DNA from: Diaporthe sp. PMI_573
Lineage: Eukaryota > Ascomycota > Sordariomycetes > Diaporthales > Diaporthaceae
Reading direction: 5' to 3'
Assembly: GCA_021399435.1 (NCBI GenBank)
Contig: JAJTUP010000091.1
Span: 124,001-188,000, forward strand
DNA: 64,000 nt
Shown one piece after another: positions 10,325 through 20,505 of the stretch. The position numbers were made by a program, and so were the translations under genes. A model generated the notes under the pieces. That model was not told the origin of the DNA and did not search any database. It saw nothing but the letters and a program-made list of their open reading frames with translations. Each line of letters begins with the position of its first letter. Position 1 is the first letter of the stretch.

Positions 10325-10992
10325 TGACAATTGGGTCTCGCGTCTTCTCGGAGACTGGATGTCAGGTTGGCTAGGAACCGTTCCACCGTGGTCCTCAAAC
10401 GGCGACCGTGGAAATATAGGGCTCAGTCTTTGCGCTGGTGGCTGATAATCCGACGGGATGGCTCAGGATGGTTTGTTTTCAATGTCGCTGTGCTCTCAAA
10501 AGATGATATGTGCTCGTGGTCAAATATTCGCAGGTCTCCTTTGGGTAGGCCGAAGAAATCTGTAAGAGCATCCGACAAACTGGGACACGGGACAAGGTGC
10601 GAGCTCCGGAGCAGATCGCGAACCTGCTCACCCGGTAGTGCCACGTAGACACCATAGCTGCAGATGCCTAGAAACACCGGAGAGCCCCTGATGCGGGATC
10701 TATGATGATCAGCATCGACAGGGTATAGTCTTGTAAAACCTACCACTCACAGAAGCCCACGGAGAAAGCGCTCGCGGTTTAGAAGGAACAAGATGGCGTT
10801 GAATATTCCGCTTGCTGGGAGGGCAAACCTCGGGGCTTGCTCAAGAGACGTTTCCCAAGTCTGAGGACGGCGTAGAAAGACGAATGCGCAGGCCAAGGTA
10901 AGCGAAATAAAGGAAAGAGCCACATAGATAGTATTCGTTTGCAAGCAGAGTAAGCCTGAGGCCGCCCTTCCAGTGAGCGCGAACATAGACAT

Positions 10993-11971
10993 CGTGAATA
11001 AGCTGAGACGGTCAGAAGAATAGAGATGGCGATGTTTGTAATAAAAGTTTCAATATTGACACGGACTGTACCAATTTCGACGACAGAGGCCAATGTCTCA
11101 CCATACAGAGCTCACCAATCTGCCAGTCCCGTGTTTATTATTTAGAGCTGGATATCATTTTCTCTGGTAATTTTATCGGTAATTTACATTTGGTGCACCT
11201 CACATGCTTCCCAAGCAGATGTCTCGGTATAGTCGAAAGAGCTGAACATGGCAAGGAGACAAGAGCTAATATTAATATGCCCGGCATATATCCTCTCGCC
11301 TGCACTATTTACACTGCACGAGTATCAACGGTAGACATAGTCTGGTGTGTAGTAAGTAAGATTTCGTTCTGGCGTGTACCAGGGCGGCAGCTCTAATTAC
11401 ATTCGCATGCTAAATAACTACGCTCGAGATTTTATAATACGACAGCGGCTAGCAAGGCTTGCTGCCGAATCCTTCCCACCAGTAGGATGGAAAGCTGGAC
11501 AGTCAGCCCTGTGGGTTCCATTTGCCATTCTTTTAGAATGGTCTACTACCCTGTCCGGGAAAGCAGTGGGGAAAACAACCAGAAAATATTGTTTGCCCTT
11601 CTCGCTATGCATCCTATATCAAAATGATGTCTGGAATTTTCTGCTTTTAATGAACATGGTCTCTGACTCCTGCACCGTTCGGATCTTGAGTGAATTGATG
11701 TTATATTTTTGATTAATGTTTGCTTTGTCCAAGTTTAATGCGAGAAATGCGGCGTTTAGTTTGCAACTCAGATTTTCATGTTTGCATCATTTTGATTGGA
11801 TGAGCACTGTTCACAGATTTGTAATCTACCCTACCACCGTCATGTTATGTAAGCTGCTTTTTCGAGTGTTTCAGTAGCAGATCTCTGTTTCACGATATGT
11901 GGTGGTTATCAACCTCGTTTTGTCTTGAACATCAACTACCCCATATCATCGCAGTTTTGCTGTCCATAACT
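10993..11971. other. Intergenic, probable promoters of P450 and DUF3716-like gene
   Basis: This lies between the divergent P450 (minus) and DUF3716-like (plus) starts. Short ORFs on both strands, up to 112 codons, look like noise. No element ends were seen. Confidence 0.4.
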
Positions 11972-12651
11972 ATGGCATCAGGAACAGAAGGCCAGTGTAT
12001 GATTCCATCAAAAATGTCTAGTCTTTCTGGTATTCTCACTAATGCCTCTTAGCCACAGGTGATTACGCCCGAGAAATACTGCCTGAAGTCGAACGTTTCC
12101 CGTCCTCTAAGATCATCGATGCATTACTACCAATACCCGCGCAGCGTCATCCCCGACTGAACCCATCCTCGACGTCGCGCCTCTATATTAGCAGGATCCA
12201 AAACATTGCAGCTTGTTTAATTCAAATATCTGGGGATGAAGCAAGAGAGCCCTGTGGGCGGTGTAAAAATAGAAAGGGGCTATGGTTGCTGTGTGTGGTC
12301 AGTTCCGTGCCCGTTGTGCGTGCAGCAACGCGTGGGGCTTGCGCGAATTGTTATTATAATGGCAAAACTCGTGGTTGTGAGATGCGTACGTATCAGCCTG
12401 ATCATGTTGTAGTAAGCTTTTACTAATTTCCGGCTCTTTTAACGTTAGATGATTTAACGAGAGATGCACAATGTGGCCAAGATAGGGAGCGGGCTGAGGT
12501 TCGAGAGGAGCTGTCTATGCCGAGCCCTCATGACGCTTTGCGTCATTTAACTCTAGGCATAGATGGCCTGCGAAGATGGTTCGAGTGGTTTGATGATGTA
12601 GTGGCGCCACATATGTCTGTTGTTGTTGATGATACCAAGTCTCCTACATAG
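11972..12651 (+). CDS. DUF3716-like small Cys-rich fungal protein (three exons)
   Basis: A spliced gene can be read as exons 11972-11996, 12059-12385 and 12449-12651. Introns 11997-12058 (GTATGA...CCACAG) and 12386-12448 (GTACGT...CGTTAG, branch TACTAAT) give 184 residues with no stops. The middle exon holds the Cys pattern I associate with fungal DUF3716: CGRCKNRKGLW, then CVV, then RGACANCYYNGKTRGC. Six or seven Cys probably bind metal. The third exon encodes an acidic helical tail (LRRWFEWFDDVVAPHM). The family's function is unknown; a nucleic-acid or protein-binding role is only a guess. The first exon is only 25 nt, so the start is the least certain part. The gene appears intact amid broken neighbours. 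Confidence 0.72.
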
Positions 12652-13299
12652 AAATTTTAATGTTTATAAATGCAGATTTTGTTATAGTGATTATCTCTCT
12701 CTTCGGCACACATATTCCAATCTAGTAAAGGGCAGGGTAAGTCTTACTGTATGAGTTAAGGCGCGGTCCGCAGCGGACCGCTTTCGCTCGAGGTGCATGG
12801 CACGCACAACTTTGGCCTAACAAGCGGTCAAAAACGCGAAAACTTCGAAACTTGCTTTCGAGATCCGACAACTGCGCAAGCGACGAGACGACGCACCTCC
12901 TCGCGTGGCCATCACGAACTTGGAGTAGACCTTGCCCCATCTATATCCAACGTTAGGGAAGGCGTGATGGCTTCTTCCCCCCCGCGCAACGGCGAGGACT
13001 ACTACCTCCTCCCCGCTCGACCTTCGAGGCCAACCGGCAACAGCGAGGACTACCACGCCTCCCTGCTCGAAACGACACGACGGCGGTCGCTACACTACCC
13101 TGAGAGGTTTCCCCTACGAGGTTTCCCTCTCAGTTTTTGGGAATCCAGGTAGTAATGAAGCTTGGTGGAATGTTATGGACCTACAACCGGCGGTAGGAAA
13201 ATAGCGAGAACGGCTTTGGCTTAGCATCACTGGATGAGATTTGTCTAATGGGTTGACTTGATTGTTATAAAGGGGATATCCCTTACCTAGCTAGACACG
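12652..13299. other. No confident gene; short duplicated segment
   Basis: Near 12990-13065 an approximately 60-bp segment with GCGAGGACTAC and CTGCTCGA/CCGCTCGA occurs twice in imperfect tandem. The 119-codon ORF over it is low-complexity and unconvincing. Confidence 0.35.
12763..12781. repeat. Perfect 9-bp palindrome GCGGTCCGC-A-GCGGACCGC
   Basis: Inverted arms of 9 bp with a 1-nt spacer. A very similar palindrome (GCGGTCCG...CGGACCGC) lies just inside the pogo-1 element at 24615-24633. It may mark the end of an unrecognised element. Confidence 0.6.
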
Positions 13300-13384
13300 C
13301 CCTGTACCCTCTGAGATCAAGGTCTGGTCGTACCGCTTGCGGTGCGGCCCCCGGCGTAAAACAATATCATCATCATCATCAGCA
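13300..13384 (+). mobile_element. Possible LINE-type retrotransposon 3' tail
   Basis: A GC-rich hairpin-like segment (CCGCTTGCGGTGCGG) is followed by CCCCCGGCGTAAAACAATA and a short (ATC)n tail. This arrangement resembles 3' ends of fungal non-LTR elements of the Tad type, which finish in simple repeats. No reverse transcriptase lies upstream, so it would be a strongly 5'-truncated copy. The call rests on end structure only. Confidence 0.35.
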
Positions 13385-13563
13385 CTGGGACTACTGTCTC
13401 GTATATTTGCTTTCAGCCAACGTGGCCTCTTAGAGACTATTGTCAGCGTTGGGACCCTTGCGCAGAAAGACCACAGTTATCTCCAGCATGGCACTTATGC
13501 AAACCCTTTGGTTTGGAACACACTAAACTTTTGAATTTAGAATCACTAACTACTGTTTCCCAA

Positions 13564-15260
13564 CTAACGCCGCGCACCAGTACGCTTTCTCCCAGAAGAT
13601 CTTTTAGATACAGGCTCTTTTCCTCGCCTTGCTCTCTTCTGACTCCACGTCGCGGGATTTCCAGCCGACTGGGTCGTGTCCCCATCACCGGCATCATCAG
13701 CCATACCACTGGAGTTTCCTTTACCGCCACCCGAACTCCCATGAGATTGAGATGGCAAAGGAGCTTCAGTGAAGTGATGCGGTGAGCCTTCCCTCCCCGA
13801 GCGATCATCTCCTGCAATGGTTGATTGCAAAGCAGCATCAGGATCAACGACGTCGGTCAGTGTTGCATCTCCAGCGCGATTTCCCGCCTTCGATCCACTA
13901 GAAGACTCACCCAACTCAGCGCCAAGCAAGAAGTCAAATCTTCTCTTTCGTGTCTTCTGTGCACTGGAGCCACGTTCTTGGTCTCGACTAACTCTGGCCG
14001 CGGATGGAGATGATCCAGAGGGGGGTGATGCTCTGTTGGCCTCATCGGGAAAACGCCCTTCGTTGTTCGTGGTATTTTTCTTTGGAGTCACTCTCGTCTT
14101 CATATCTCCGAAGGGGCTGCCGCCAGCACCTGACACAGTAGGCCCGTCCTTGTTCACATCATAGGGGATAATGACAGGGATATACACGCCTGGGGGAACA
14201 TCACGAAGCAGTGACGTCTTGAGAAGACCAATCATCTTCCCGATGAAATGAAACACGCGGCCATCTGTTTGAAAGAAGCCACCCGTTTTGATCACTCCGG
14301 CCCACCTCTTTTCACGAAGGAAGGTCTCAACTCGGGGCCAATACAGAAGGACATGGAAGGGATAATCACCACTTGGCGGGATTTTTGACGTATGCCCTTG
14401 GGCAAGCGACTCCATATTGAAACGCGTACTCATCCTCAAAAACCCCATAGCACTGTTCCTTTCCGACACATCCAGCCAAGCTGGTAGGACACTAACGTCT
14501 TTCCAGTGATACTTGTTCGGATCACAGACACCGAAACCATGTACGGTTATGGGATAGGTGGGTAGCTCAAAGCTCTTGTCGAAGGTTCTCCCGGCTCTGT
14601 ATGGAAGATGTTAGCATGTAGAGTACTGGCCGAGTGTTGAAAGATCAGGACCAACCTTTGAAGGCCATCATTCACAGGGATGAAAAACTGGGCAACTGCG
14701 GTGGACGAACGTGTCTGGCCTGCGGAGATGCGAAAAGAATCATCCGCCACCTGGCGCCTCCACGCGATCCAGTTGGGGTGGAAGCAGCCTTCAATGTTCC
14801 ACGTAAACGGCTTTGCCAGTTCCGTCGTAGCACAAGGGGCATAGATTGGAGCGATGACATCAATGTCCCAACTCGAGCCATCGTTAAGTAACATATCGCG
14901 TTCTTCACCCTGAGTATCGTTGGGCCTGAAGGGAAATTGTAGCCGGAGGTGCTTTGTCTGCTTGAAAAGAACCTTGGTGGTATTCCAAATGTCATCGACC
15001 CTACCAATTCGAGTGGGTATAATCATGCGGAGTCCGTAGCTCTTTTGAAATTTAATAGAATCGGAGGCCGAAAGCACTGGGATTTTGGCGGCAGTTCGTT
15101 CCAGCATACGGATGGTCCCTTCGTTGTTGGTGTAGACATCGGTCTCACCGGCATCGGAGTCCGCGGCCTCCCACGGGTCTTCATAAACGAAAGTACCAGT
15201 GCTGACAACAGAAAAAGCATCATTATCGACGCTGATCGGACTAGCAGAACCAATAGACAT
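13564..15260 (-). CDS. Hypothetical two-exon protein, 545 aa, with basic C-terminal tail
   Basis: Exon 1 (15260-14656) and exon 2 (14596-13564) are joined across a 59-bp intron (14655-14597, GTTGGT...ATACAG). The junction gives DGLQRAGRTFDKSFELPTY in a continuous frame of 545 residues. The N-terminal 300 residues are mixed and probably folded, with Trp-rich segments (TWNIEGCFHPNWIAWRRQV) and a second block (PFHVLLYWPRVETFLREKRW). The C-terminal 200 residues are disordered, rich in Ser/Gly/Asp, and end in clustered Lys/Arg (KRARRGKEP, RSSGRKRTGARR). Those clusters are compatible with nuclear localisation. I do not recognise the family. Intact exons and a good splice junction argue for a real gene. 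Confidence 0.6.
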
Positions 15261-15441
15261 GATTCAAAGATTTCGGGAGAATATGGTGCAGCAAGCAGTA
15301 TTGGAATAGATTGGGCCGGAAATTGCAGTGATCCCGGAGAAACACCATGAGGATGGGGTTGATTCAAATGAAGTAGAAACTCGGATTTTGCTGCGAGGGA
15401 GACAGCCAGAGCCAAGCGGGGTTGCACAAGCAATTAAGGTT

Positions 15442-15641
15442 CTCAATATAACATTAACCCTCCTACTTTCAACGTTTCATGCTCTGTGCCGCGGCGACCA
15501 CATAGTACGGTTATCCTCATGCAGCAGGAAATCAAGCTGAACTCAATATAACCTCAACTCTCTTACTCCCAATGTTTCGTGCTCTGTGCCGCAGCGACCA
15601 CATGATATCAGTATCCTCATGCAGCAGGAAATCACGCCGAC
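15442..15641. repeat. Tandem duplication, 100-bp unit, two copies
   Basis: CTCAATATAAC starts at 15442 and again at 15542. Both units continue with GTTTCRTGCTCTGTGCCGC, GCGACCACAT and ATCCTCATGCAGCAGGAAAT. A third decayed piece (CGTTTCGTGTTCTGTACACC) lies near 15720. The block is upstream of the 545-aa gene and not coding. Function unknown. Confidence 0.8.
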
Positions 15642-16075
15642 CAATACATACCGAGCACAATCAGAAAGGGTAGTACTAAGCGAATGCGAAGTGTTGTTAA
15701 TAAATACTCTTGCAAAGGACGTTTCGTGTTCTGTACACCGACGAAGAAACAAGAATATATGACGAACAGTCCAATAACGTAGTTTGGGATCTTGTATAAT
15801 ATTAAGCTAAGATACAGAACGCATGATGTGTGAAACATATACGACAGACAGCCGCAAACTCAGCAGTTATTTCGGCAACAGAAAATTGATGCCAAGAATG
15901 GTTACCTGTAGATATACAGCCTCGTAAAAAGCCAACTGAAAATATCACGTAACCATACCGGGCAGGACATATCGCCCAGCACAATATGACGAGAAGATAA
16001 ACAAATTTTAAACCCGAAAGATTACAACCAAACTTGAGAGTATACACATCATCAACCTTGACTTTTCTATTGACT

Positions 16076-16387
16076 ATGGCGTCAAATTCGGATTCAGATT
16101 ATATTCCCCCCGCAAATTGGCGCCCGGGCCGTCCGCGTGGCTCGAAGAACAAACGAAAGAGAGATTTACATGATACTACTACTCTACCACGTTCCCAACC
16201 ACCAAGGAAACCGGATGCGACAGATACCGAGAGATCAGACCTCTTCCGAACAGTCAGCCAGTCTTTACACACGAGTTTTGCCGAGAAGCAGCTAGACTCC
16301 GCGAATTTTGGTTGCTTTACCCCAGTCTCAAAAGCCACACAAATAGAAGCAGCGAAGATTTGCTACGAGAAGAACACCGTCCCTTGA
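16076..16387 (+). CDS. AT-hook-containing ORF, 3' end lost at a breakpoint
   Basis: From the ATG at 16076 the product begins MASNSDSDYIPPANW and carries RPGRPRGSKNKRKR, a classic AT-hook (GRPRG core) with a following basic cluster. It could bind the minor groove of AT-rich DNA. The frame ends at 16387, almost exactly where ligase similarity begins on the other strand (about 16386). The ORF is therefore probably a 5' gene fragment fused to the ligase remnant. The family beyond the AT-hook is not recognised. Upstream is AT-rich non-coding sequence with the 100-bp repeats. Confidence 0.45.
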   Translation: MASNSDSDYIPPANWRPGRPRGSKNKRKRDLHDTTTLPRSQPPRKPDATDTERSDLFRTVSQSLHTSFAEKQLDSANFGCFTPVSKATQIEAAKICYEKNTVP

Positions 16388-17840
16388 TATACCCCTTTTT
16401 GAGCTTCACGCAGCAGGACGCATACCTCCGCTTGCTGCGCCCGAAGCTGAAATATGGCTCATCGGGCTTGAGCACGAGACCCTCCTCCCGCCTGACAATG
16501 CAAGAGGCAAAGACTTGTTTGAGGTCTTCAGCAGCGACCCGTGAAGAGAAATTGACGATCTGCCTCTCAACGAGTGCGGCTCGCCCAGCCTGACACTGCA
16601 CCAATTTTGAGAGCCGGGAGGATCTTGCAGAGTGTCGAACGTTGAGAAAAGACTCTTCGTCCACGCGCAGCACGTCGTAGTAGACGATCATCAAGTGCTC
16701 CCATTCATGGGCCTGACTGTCCTCGCCTGCGCCGATGAATCTTCCTGATCTGCTAATGTGCTTCCGTAATTTGTCGAAACTTAGGATCTTCTGCTCCTTG
16801 TCGCTATACACGACAACTTCGCCTTCGAGGATGCAGCAGTGTTTGAAGTTACACCAGGGAGTGCCCAACCCCAACGATTTTTTGACAGTAATGTGTAGGT
16901 TTTCCTTATCTTGAGTGCTGTCTTTGCCACTCTTCGAAAATATTTGTATACAGTCGGATCCCTTAGAGAGGTCAATATGAATCTGGCAATACTCGCCATC
17001 TATTTTGTTCTCAACACTCATGAAACCCTTGCCCATCTCAAGACAATGCTTGATGCTACGACCTTTAAGCCACCTCTGGCGGCCGATCTTGACGCCGGTT
17101 TGAGGTTTGAGAAGTCTCGGTAGGTCCTCGGTTTCGATCTCTCTGAAGGTGACACGGCTGCGTTCTTGCTCCAGCAACCGCGTTGCAACGGTGAAGTCAT
17201 CGTGTATCCTCATGATGGTAGGCAAGAGGCGATGACAACGAGAATACACCAAGCGTTCCGGAACGATAACCGGCATGAAGCTTTTGAGTATTAATCTCGT
17301 GGCCCATTTTGCCTCCCTTGGAGTAAGTCTGCGGAACAGTGTTTCAAGAGGCCCGTCGTGCTTTGTAGTAGTGGACTCGATGGACGGATTGCCCGAGGAC
17401 CTCACTGACGGTGCACTGAACGAGCTTTTGGCTGCCAAGGCATGAAGGAGAGCATCAATCTCCTCTATCGTAACAGTGGCATTCCGCACGTTTGGAGTCT
17501 GTTGGAGAATAGCCTCTGTACATTCGGCCAGGTCGAGGCCAGATCCCGAGACCGTCCATCTGCTCAACTCCTTGACTCTCGAGTGACCGAGTCCACACGC
17601 CCGCGCGATCTTTGGCTGGAGAGTCTTTTCTTTGATGCCGAATACACGATCGGTGCGCCTCTCTGGTAGCAACGTGGACAGCAGGGCGCACTTGTCTGTG
17701 CCGTCGTCGTCCACCTCCTGCCGATATCGCGCAAACCAGTCCCCGACGATTGCTTCTTCGCCTCGTTGGCCTCGTCTGCGCTTGATGTCGTTTTCAAGGC
17801 TTTGCAAAAGCTCGCAAACCCAGGTGAAAAGGAAGGGCAT
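16317..17840 (-). pseudogene. ATP-dependent DNA ligase (ligase IV-like), truncated, intronless copy
   Basis: The 507-codon frame starts MPFLFTWVCELLQSLENDI and matches, without introns, the first 60 percent of the complete ligase at 44.8-47.6 kb. It shows the N-terminal DNA-binding-type domain (about residues 1-180), LKGRSIKHCLEMG, and adenylation motif I ENKIDGE with the nucleophile Lys near 279. Further motifs are ILEGEVVVY, HLMIVYYDVL, EEGLVLKPDEPYF (motif IV) and CVKLKKGYI (motif V). Similarity ends at about 16386, just after motif V, and the last 22 residues are read-through. The OB-fold and C-terminus are missing. Catalytic residues for self-adenylation remain but sealing would be unlikely. 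None of the five introns of the other copy is present. It starts 277 bp from the divergent sirtuin exon. Confidence 0.85.
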
Positions 17841-18116
17841 AATTGGAACAAGACATGAGTACCTAGGTAGTAAGTAAAGGAGAGCTCAAGTTGTAGCGGG
17901 CTGACGGGTCCGACGGGTCCGACAGTGAGATAAATGGCTGCGGCGTGTCACGTAAGAAGGTAATTCAACAGGCAGCAAACATCGGTTCGATCGGGTACAA
18001 AGGAGCGGGAGGGATGAGTGCAGCTGACTCAATGCCTCATCCCGTACTAGTCGGCGAAATGGCCTTCTTCCATCTTCTTCGAATCGTCGTATGCCCCGCA
18101 TACAGGTGTTCCAGTC
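17841..18116. promoter_or_regulatory. Putative divergent promoter between ligase-like gene and sirtuin exon
   Basis: 276 bp separate two opposite start codons, with no ORF or element between them. A shared bidirectional promoter is inferred from spacing only. Confidence 0.35.
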
Positions 18117-18360
18117 ATGGAGCGCACGAATACCTCTGTCCGCTCAAAGCCGCAAGTTTTTGAGGAAATTCAAGTCAGTACCGATGATGCCCCTCTTTTC
18201 AATAGGAAGAGGGTCGCAGAAATCAGCCCCGAGAACGCCGGTAATAGCCCACCATCTTCTAACAGGAGGAGGATCACGGAACATAAGTTGAAGAACATTC
18301 TTCAGGGCAGGAAGAAGATAGTTGTGATTGCGGGAGCTGGCATTTCCACCTCCGCAGGGA
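18117..18360 (+). pseudogene. Sirtuin (Hst3/Hst4-type) first exon, gene truncated
   Basis: This is the start of an NAD-dependent histone deacetylase. Residues about 57-81 read LKNILQGRKKIVVIAGAGIS and TSAG, the opening beta strand and NAD-binding GAGxS loop of Sir2 enzymes. The preceding 55 residues are a Ser/Arg-rich tail. The exon ends exactly where the invariant IPDFR would follow, with a good donor (GTAAGT at 18361, phase 1). No acceptor followed by sirtuin sequence exists downstream: the frame after CCTAG at about 18409 is unrelated. The zinc-binding and catalytic parts are lost. The Hst3/4 assignment (H3K56 deacetylases) rests on the RKKIVVIAGAGIS style and is tentative. Confidence 0.7.
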
Positions 18361-18576
18361 GTAAGTCTCTGGTTGTATGCTTACGCTTTCCTGACTTTCT
18401 GAACCTAGGGTTGAGCCCGTATTCCGGGACCAACTAGTCGCCAGGAAAGCGATGCCGTGTCTGGAAATAGCTGACAAGCTGGAGTGGTTGAATGTGTATT
18501 TGAGTGGTCGAAAATGCTGTGATGTCTGAAATGATTAAATAGTTAGGTCGACAGCTCCTCCTCGTCCAGCTGTCGC

Positions 18577-19777
18577 GTGAACGGGAGCTCGCCCAACACC
18601 GTGTTCGGCAGCTTCTCATCCTCCATCGGGCCCCCCGACATGGTGGACAAGGACATGAGAGAGGAGTGCTTCCACAGCCCTGTCTTCCCATCTGAGGTAC
18701 CGCTGTGCCACAACACGGGCCCCATACCGCAGGCGTTCTTGTCCGGTTCCCCTGTCAATCAACGCGCCGTCTTCCCAGAAGCCGAGACAGTCTCTCCGAA
18801 GATGCTACACCTCAACACAGCGGCTAGCCTCCCCAGCTCCTCGTCTTCCGAGTCGCAGTCGAACTCGAAGCTTAACACAGCGGGCCGCAAGCAGCTGCCC
18901 GATAAAGCCCACCACTCCAAGACGAGTGGTTCCAGCGGTGGATCAAAGCGTCGACACGGAGGTGACAACGCTGCTGACAAGGCTTCGGCGCCCAGCTCAA
19001 AGAAGTCGAAGTCTAAGGCTAAATTGACCTCGCCGTCCTCACACTCCCAGCCCAAACCCCAGTCGTCCTCTCACCACTCCCACCGTCACCAGCACGCAGG
19101 TGGATCCGACCACAGCAGCAAGGGCGGCAGCACCCGTCGCAAGGCATCGCCATCGTCTTCCAAGTCCAGCACAGGTACGAGCGTTGCCGACCCCAGCGCC
19201 ACTGCCGTGGGGGCATCAACCACCAGGACCACCTCTCCGCCCCGCTCCGAGAGAGATGACTACCTGGTACGGTCCAAGCGGTTGGGCATGACGTACAAGG
19301 AGATCCGCAAGCAGGGCGGCTTCACCGAGGCCGAGTCAACGCTGCGGGGCCGCTTCCGCACTCTGACCAAGCCCAAGGAGGCCAGGGTGCGGAAGCCTGA
19401 GTTTCAGGAGATTGATGTGAGTGTTCAAGTTCCTGCCCCCCGTAGCAATTTGTGGCTGCTAGTTATTCATCGGCCACGCTCTACCAGCTACTCACTTTGC
19501 GGCACCACCCAGCTTTGTTTTCCATGCAAGAACTAACCTCTTTCCTCCAACAAAACAGGACAAGCTGCTCAAGCGCGGCGTGTTCAAGCTCACTAAGGAC
19601 GTCGACGAGATCACCCGCGACAACGTCCCGTGGAAGCTGGTCTCCGAGTACATGGTCGGCCACGGCGGCTCCTACCACTTTGGCTACACCACCGTGCGCA
19701 AGAGGTGGGAGTACCTGATGGTCACCAGCGAGGACCAGGTCAAGAAGGACAGGCTGGACCACCATTTACAGCACTAA
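18577..19777 (+). CDS. Fungal Myb/SANT-like DNA-binding protein (two visible exons, 5' end uncertain)
   Basis: Exon 18577-19416 joins exon 19559-19777 through a 142-bp intron (GTGAGT...AAACAG). The first 200 residues are low-complexity Ser/Lys/His, with basic clusters suited to nuclear import (KKSKSKAK). The conserved core DDYLVRSKRLGMTYKEIRKQ, then FTEAESTLRGRFRTLTK, then VRKPEFQEID is a helix-turn-helix of Myb/SANT-like type. The second exon completes it with KLVSEYMVGHGGSYHFGYTT and VRKRWEYLM. The product is probably a DNA-binding regulator; targets are unknown. There is no ATG at the open start: an in-frame TAG sits at an AG acceptor-like site (about 18546), so the first exon is either upstream in the rearranged stretch or lost. 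Confidence 0.65.
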
Positions 19778-20505
19778 TCATCACGGGCATTCCGGTCGCG
19801 TTGGGTAGGCAGCTGTGCCATGTTGATTAGGAAGGCATTCAATCGCAAGCGTAGCGGGAGAGTGAAAGCTGAATAGGGTACAAGGGCTCGAAATGTGCCT
19901 GACATGCAACCATAACAATGGATCAGTGTCTGGATCTCGAGATAATTCTTGTAAGCTAGCAACTACCGGCACCAGACAAATTCACGGCCGTTTGTCACGT
20001 TCGAGTACACGTGTACAACTGCTGCAGATCATCAACGCTGCAGCCCGCCTTTCTAGCTCAATACTTCATGATATTACTGAAATATATAGGTCCTCGTCAA
20101 TTTACGCAGATAATAATAACTGAGTCATGGAGATTTGGCTGAAACTTTTATATAACCTAATTGCATGAACAAGATGCGAAATTCATCCTGATCAATATCG
20201 TTGAACAAGATCCCTTTCGCTTTCCCTGTTATTTCCAAAGCCAAGCTAGCGCTGGACATTGCTTAGCATAGGTTCCATCTATTGAGTTGCACGACTTACA
20301 AATTGCATTTCCTAGTCGTCTACCTGTTCCGCTCTGACGTTCTTCTTGTGAAACTCAAGGTTGCTGTTAATGAACAGGTAGGTAAAGAGTCCGTCATTCG
20401 CAGAATAGACTCCTTGATCTTAGCCTCTCGTTCTGTCTTCATTTCAAAGCATACCTACCGGTATGACATCCTCCATGGTTTTCCTTAAAGCCGACTAAAA
20501 TCTCC
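19778..20505. other. No gene recognised
   Basis: AT-rich intergenic sequence after the Myb/SANT gene. Only short ORFs up to 76 codons; no repeats or element ends seen. Confidence 0.4.

Larger units (their letters stand above)
5869..10992 (-). pseudogene. Cytochrome P450 gene interrupted by a hAT transposon
   Basis: This is a haem-thiolate monooxygenase gene of a fungal, possibly CYP7/8-like, type. Exon 1 (10992-10751) gives an N-terminal membrane anchor (NTIYVALSFISLTLACAFVF) and a Pro-rich hinge. Intron 10750-10700 follows. Exon 2 runs 10699-10317, is broken by hAT-1, and resumes at 7027 or 7019 (one TSD copy) down to 6644. Intron 6643-6587 follows. Exon 3 begins with the I-helix (VTMANSIPATLWMLLYIL) and carries the K-helix ExxR (YRETLR) and the haem loop FPFGGGPSSCPG with the Cys ligand. 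Removing the element and one TSD copy restores an uninterrupted frame across the site. A TGA at 10425-10423 is a second, independent lesion. Substrate unknown; the nearby PKS remnant suggests secondary metabolism (inference). Confidence 0.88.

Noticed and set aside
13564..15260. Two separate genes at 13.6-14.5 and 14.5-15.3 kb
   Set aside because: A 59-bp intron with good sites joins them into one continuous frame.
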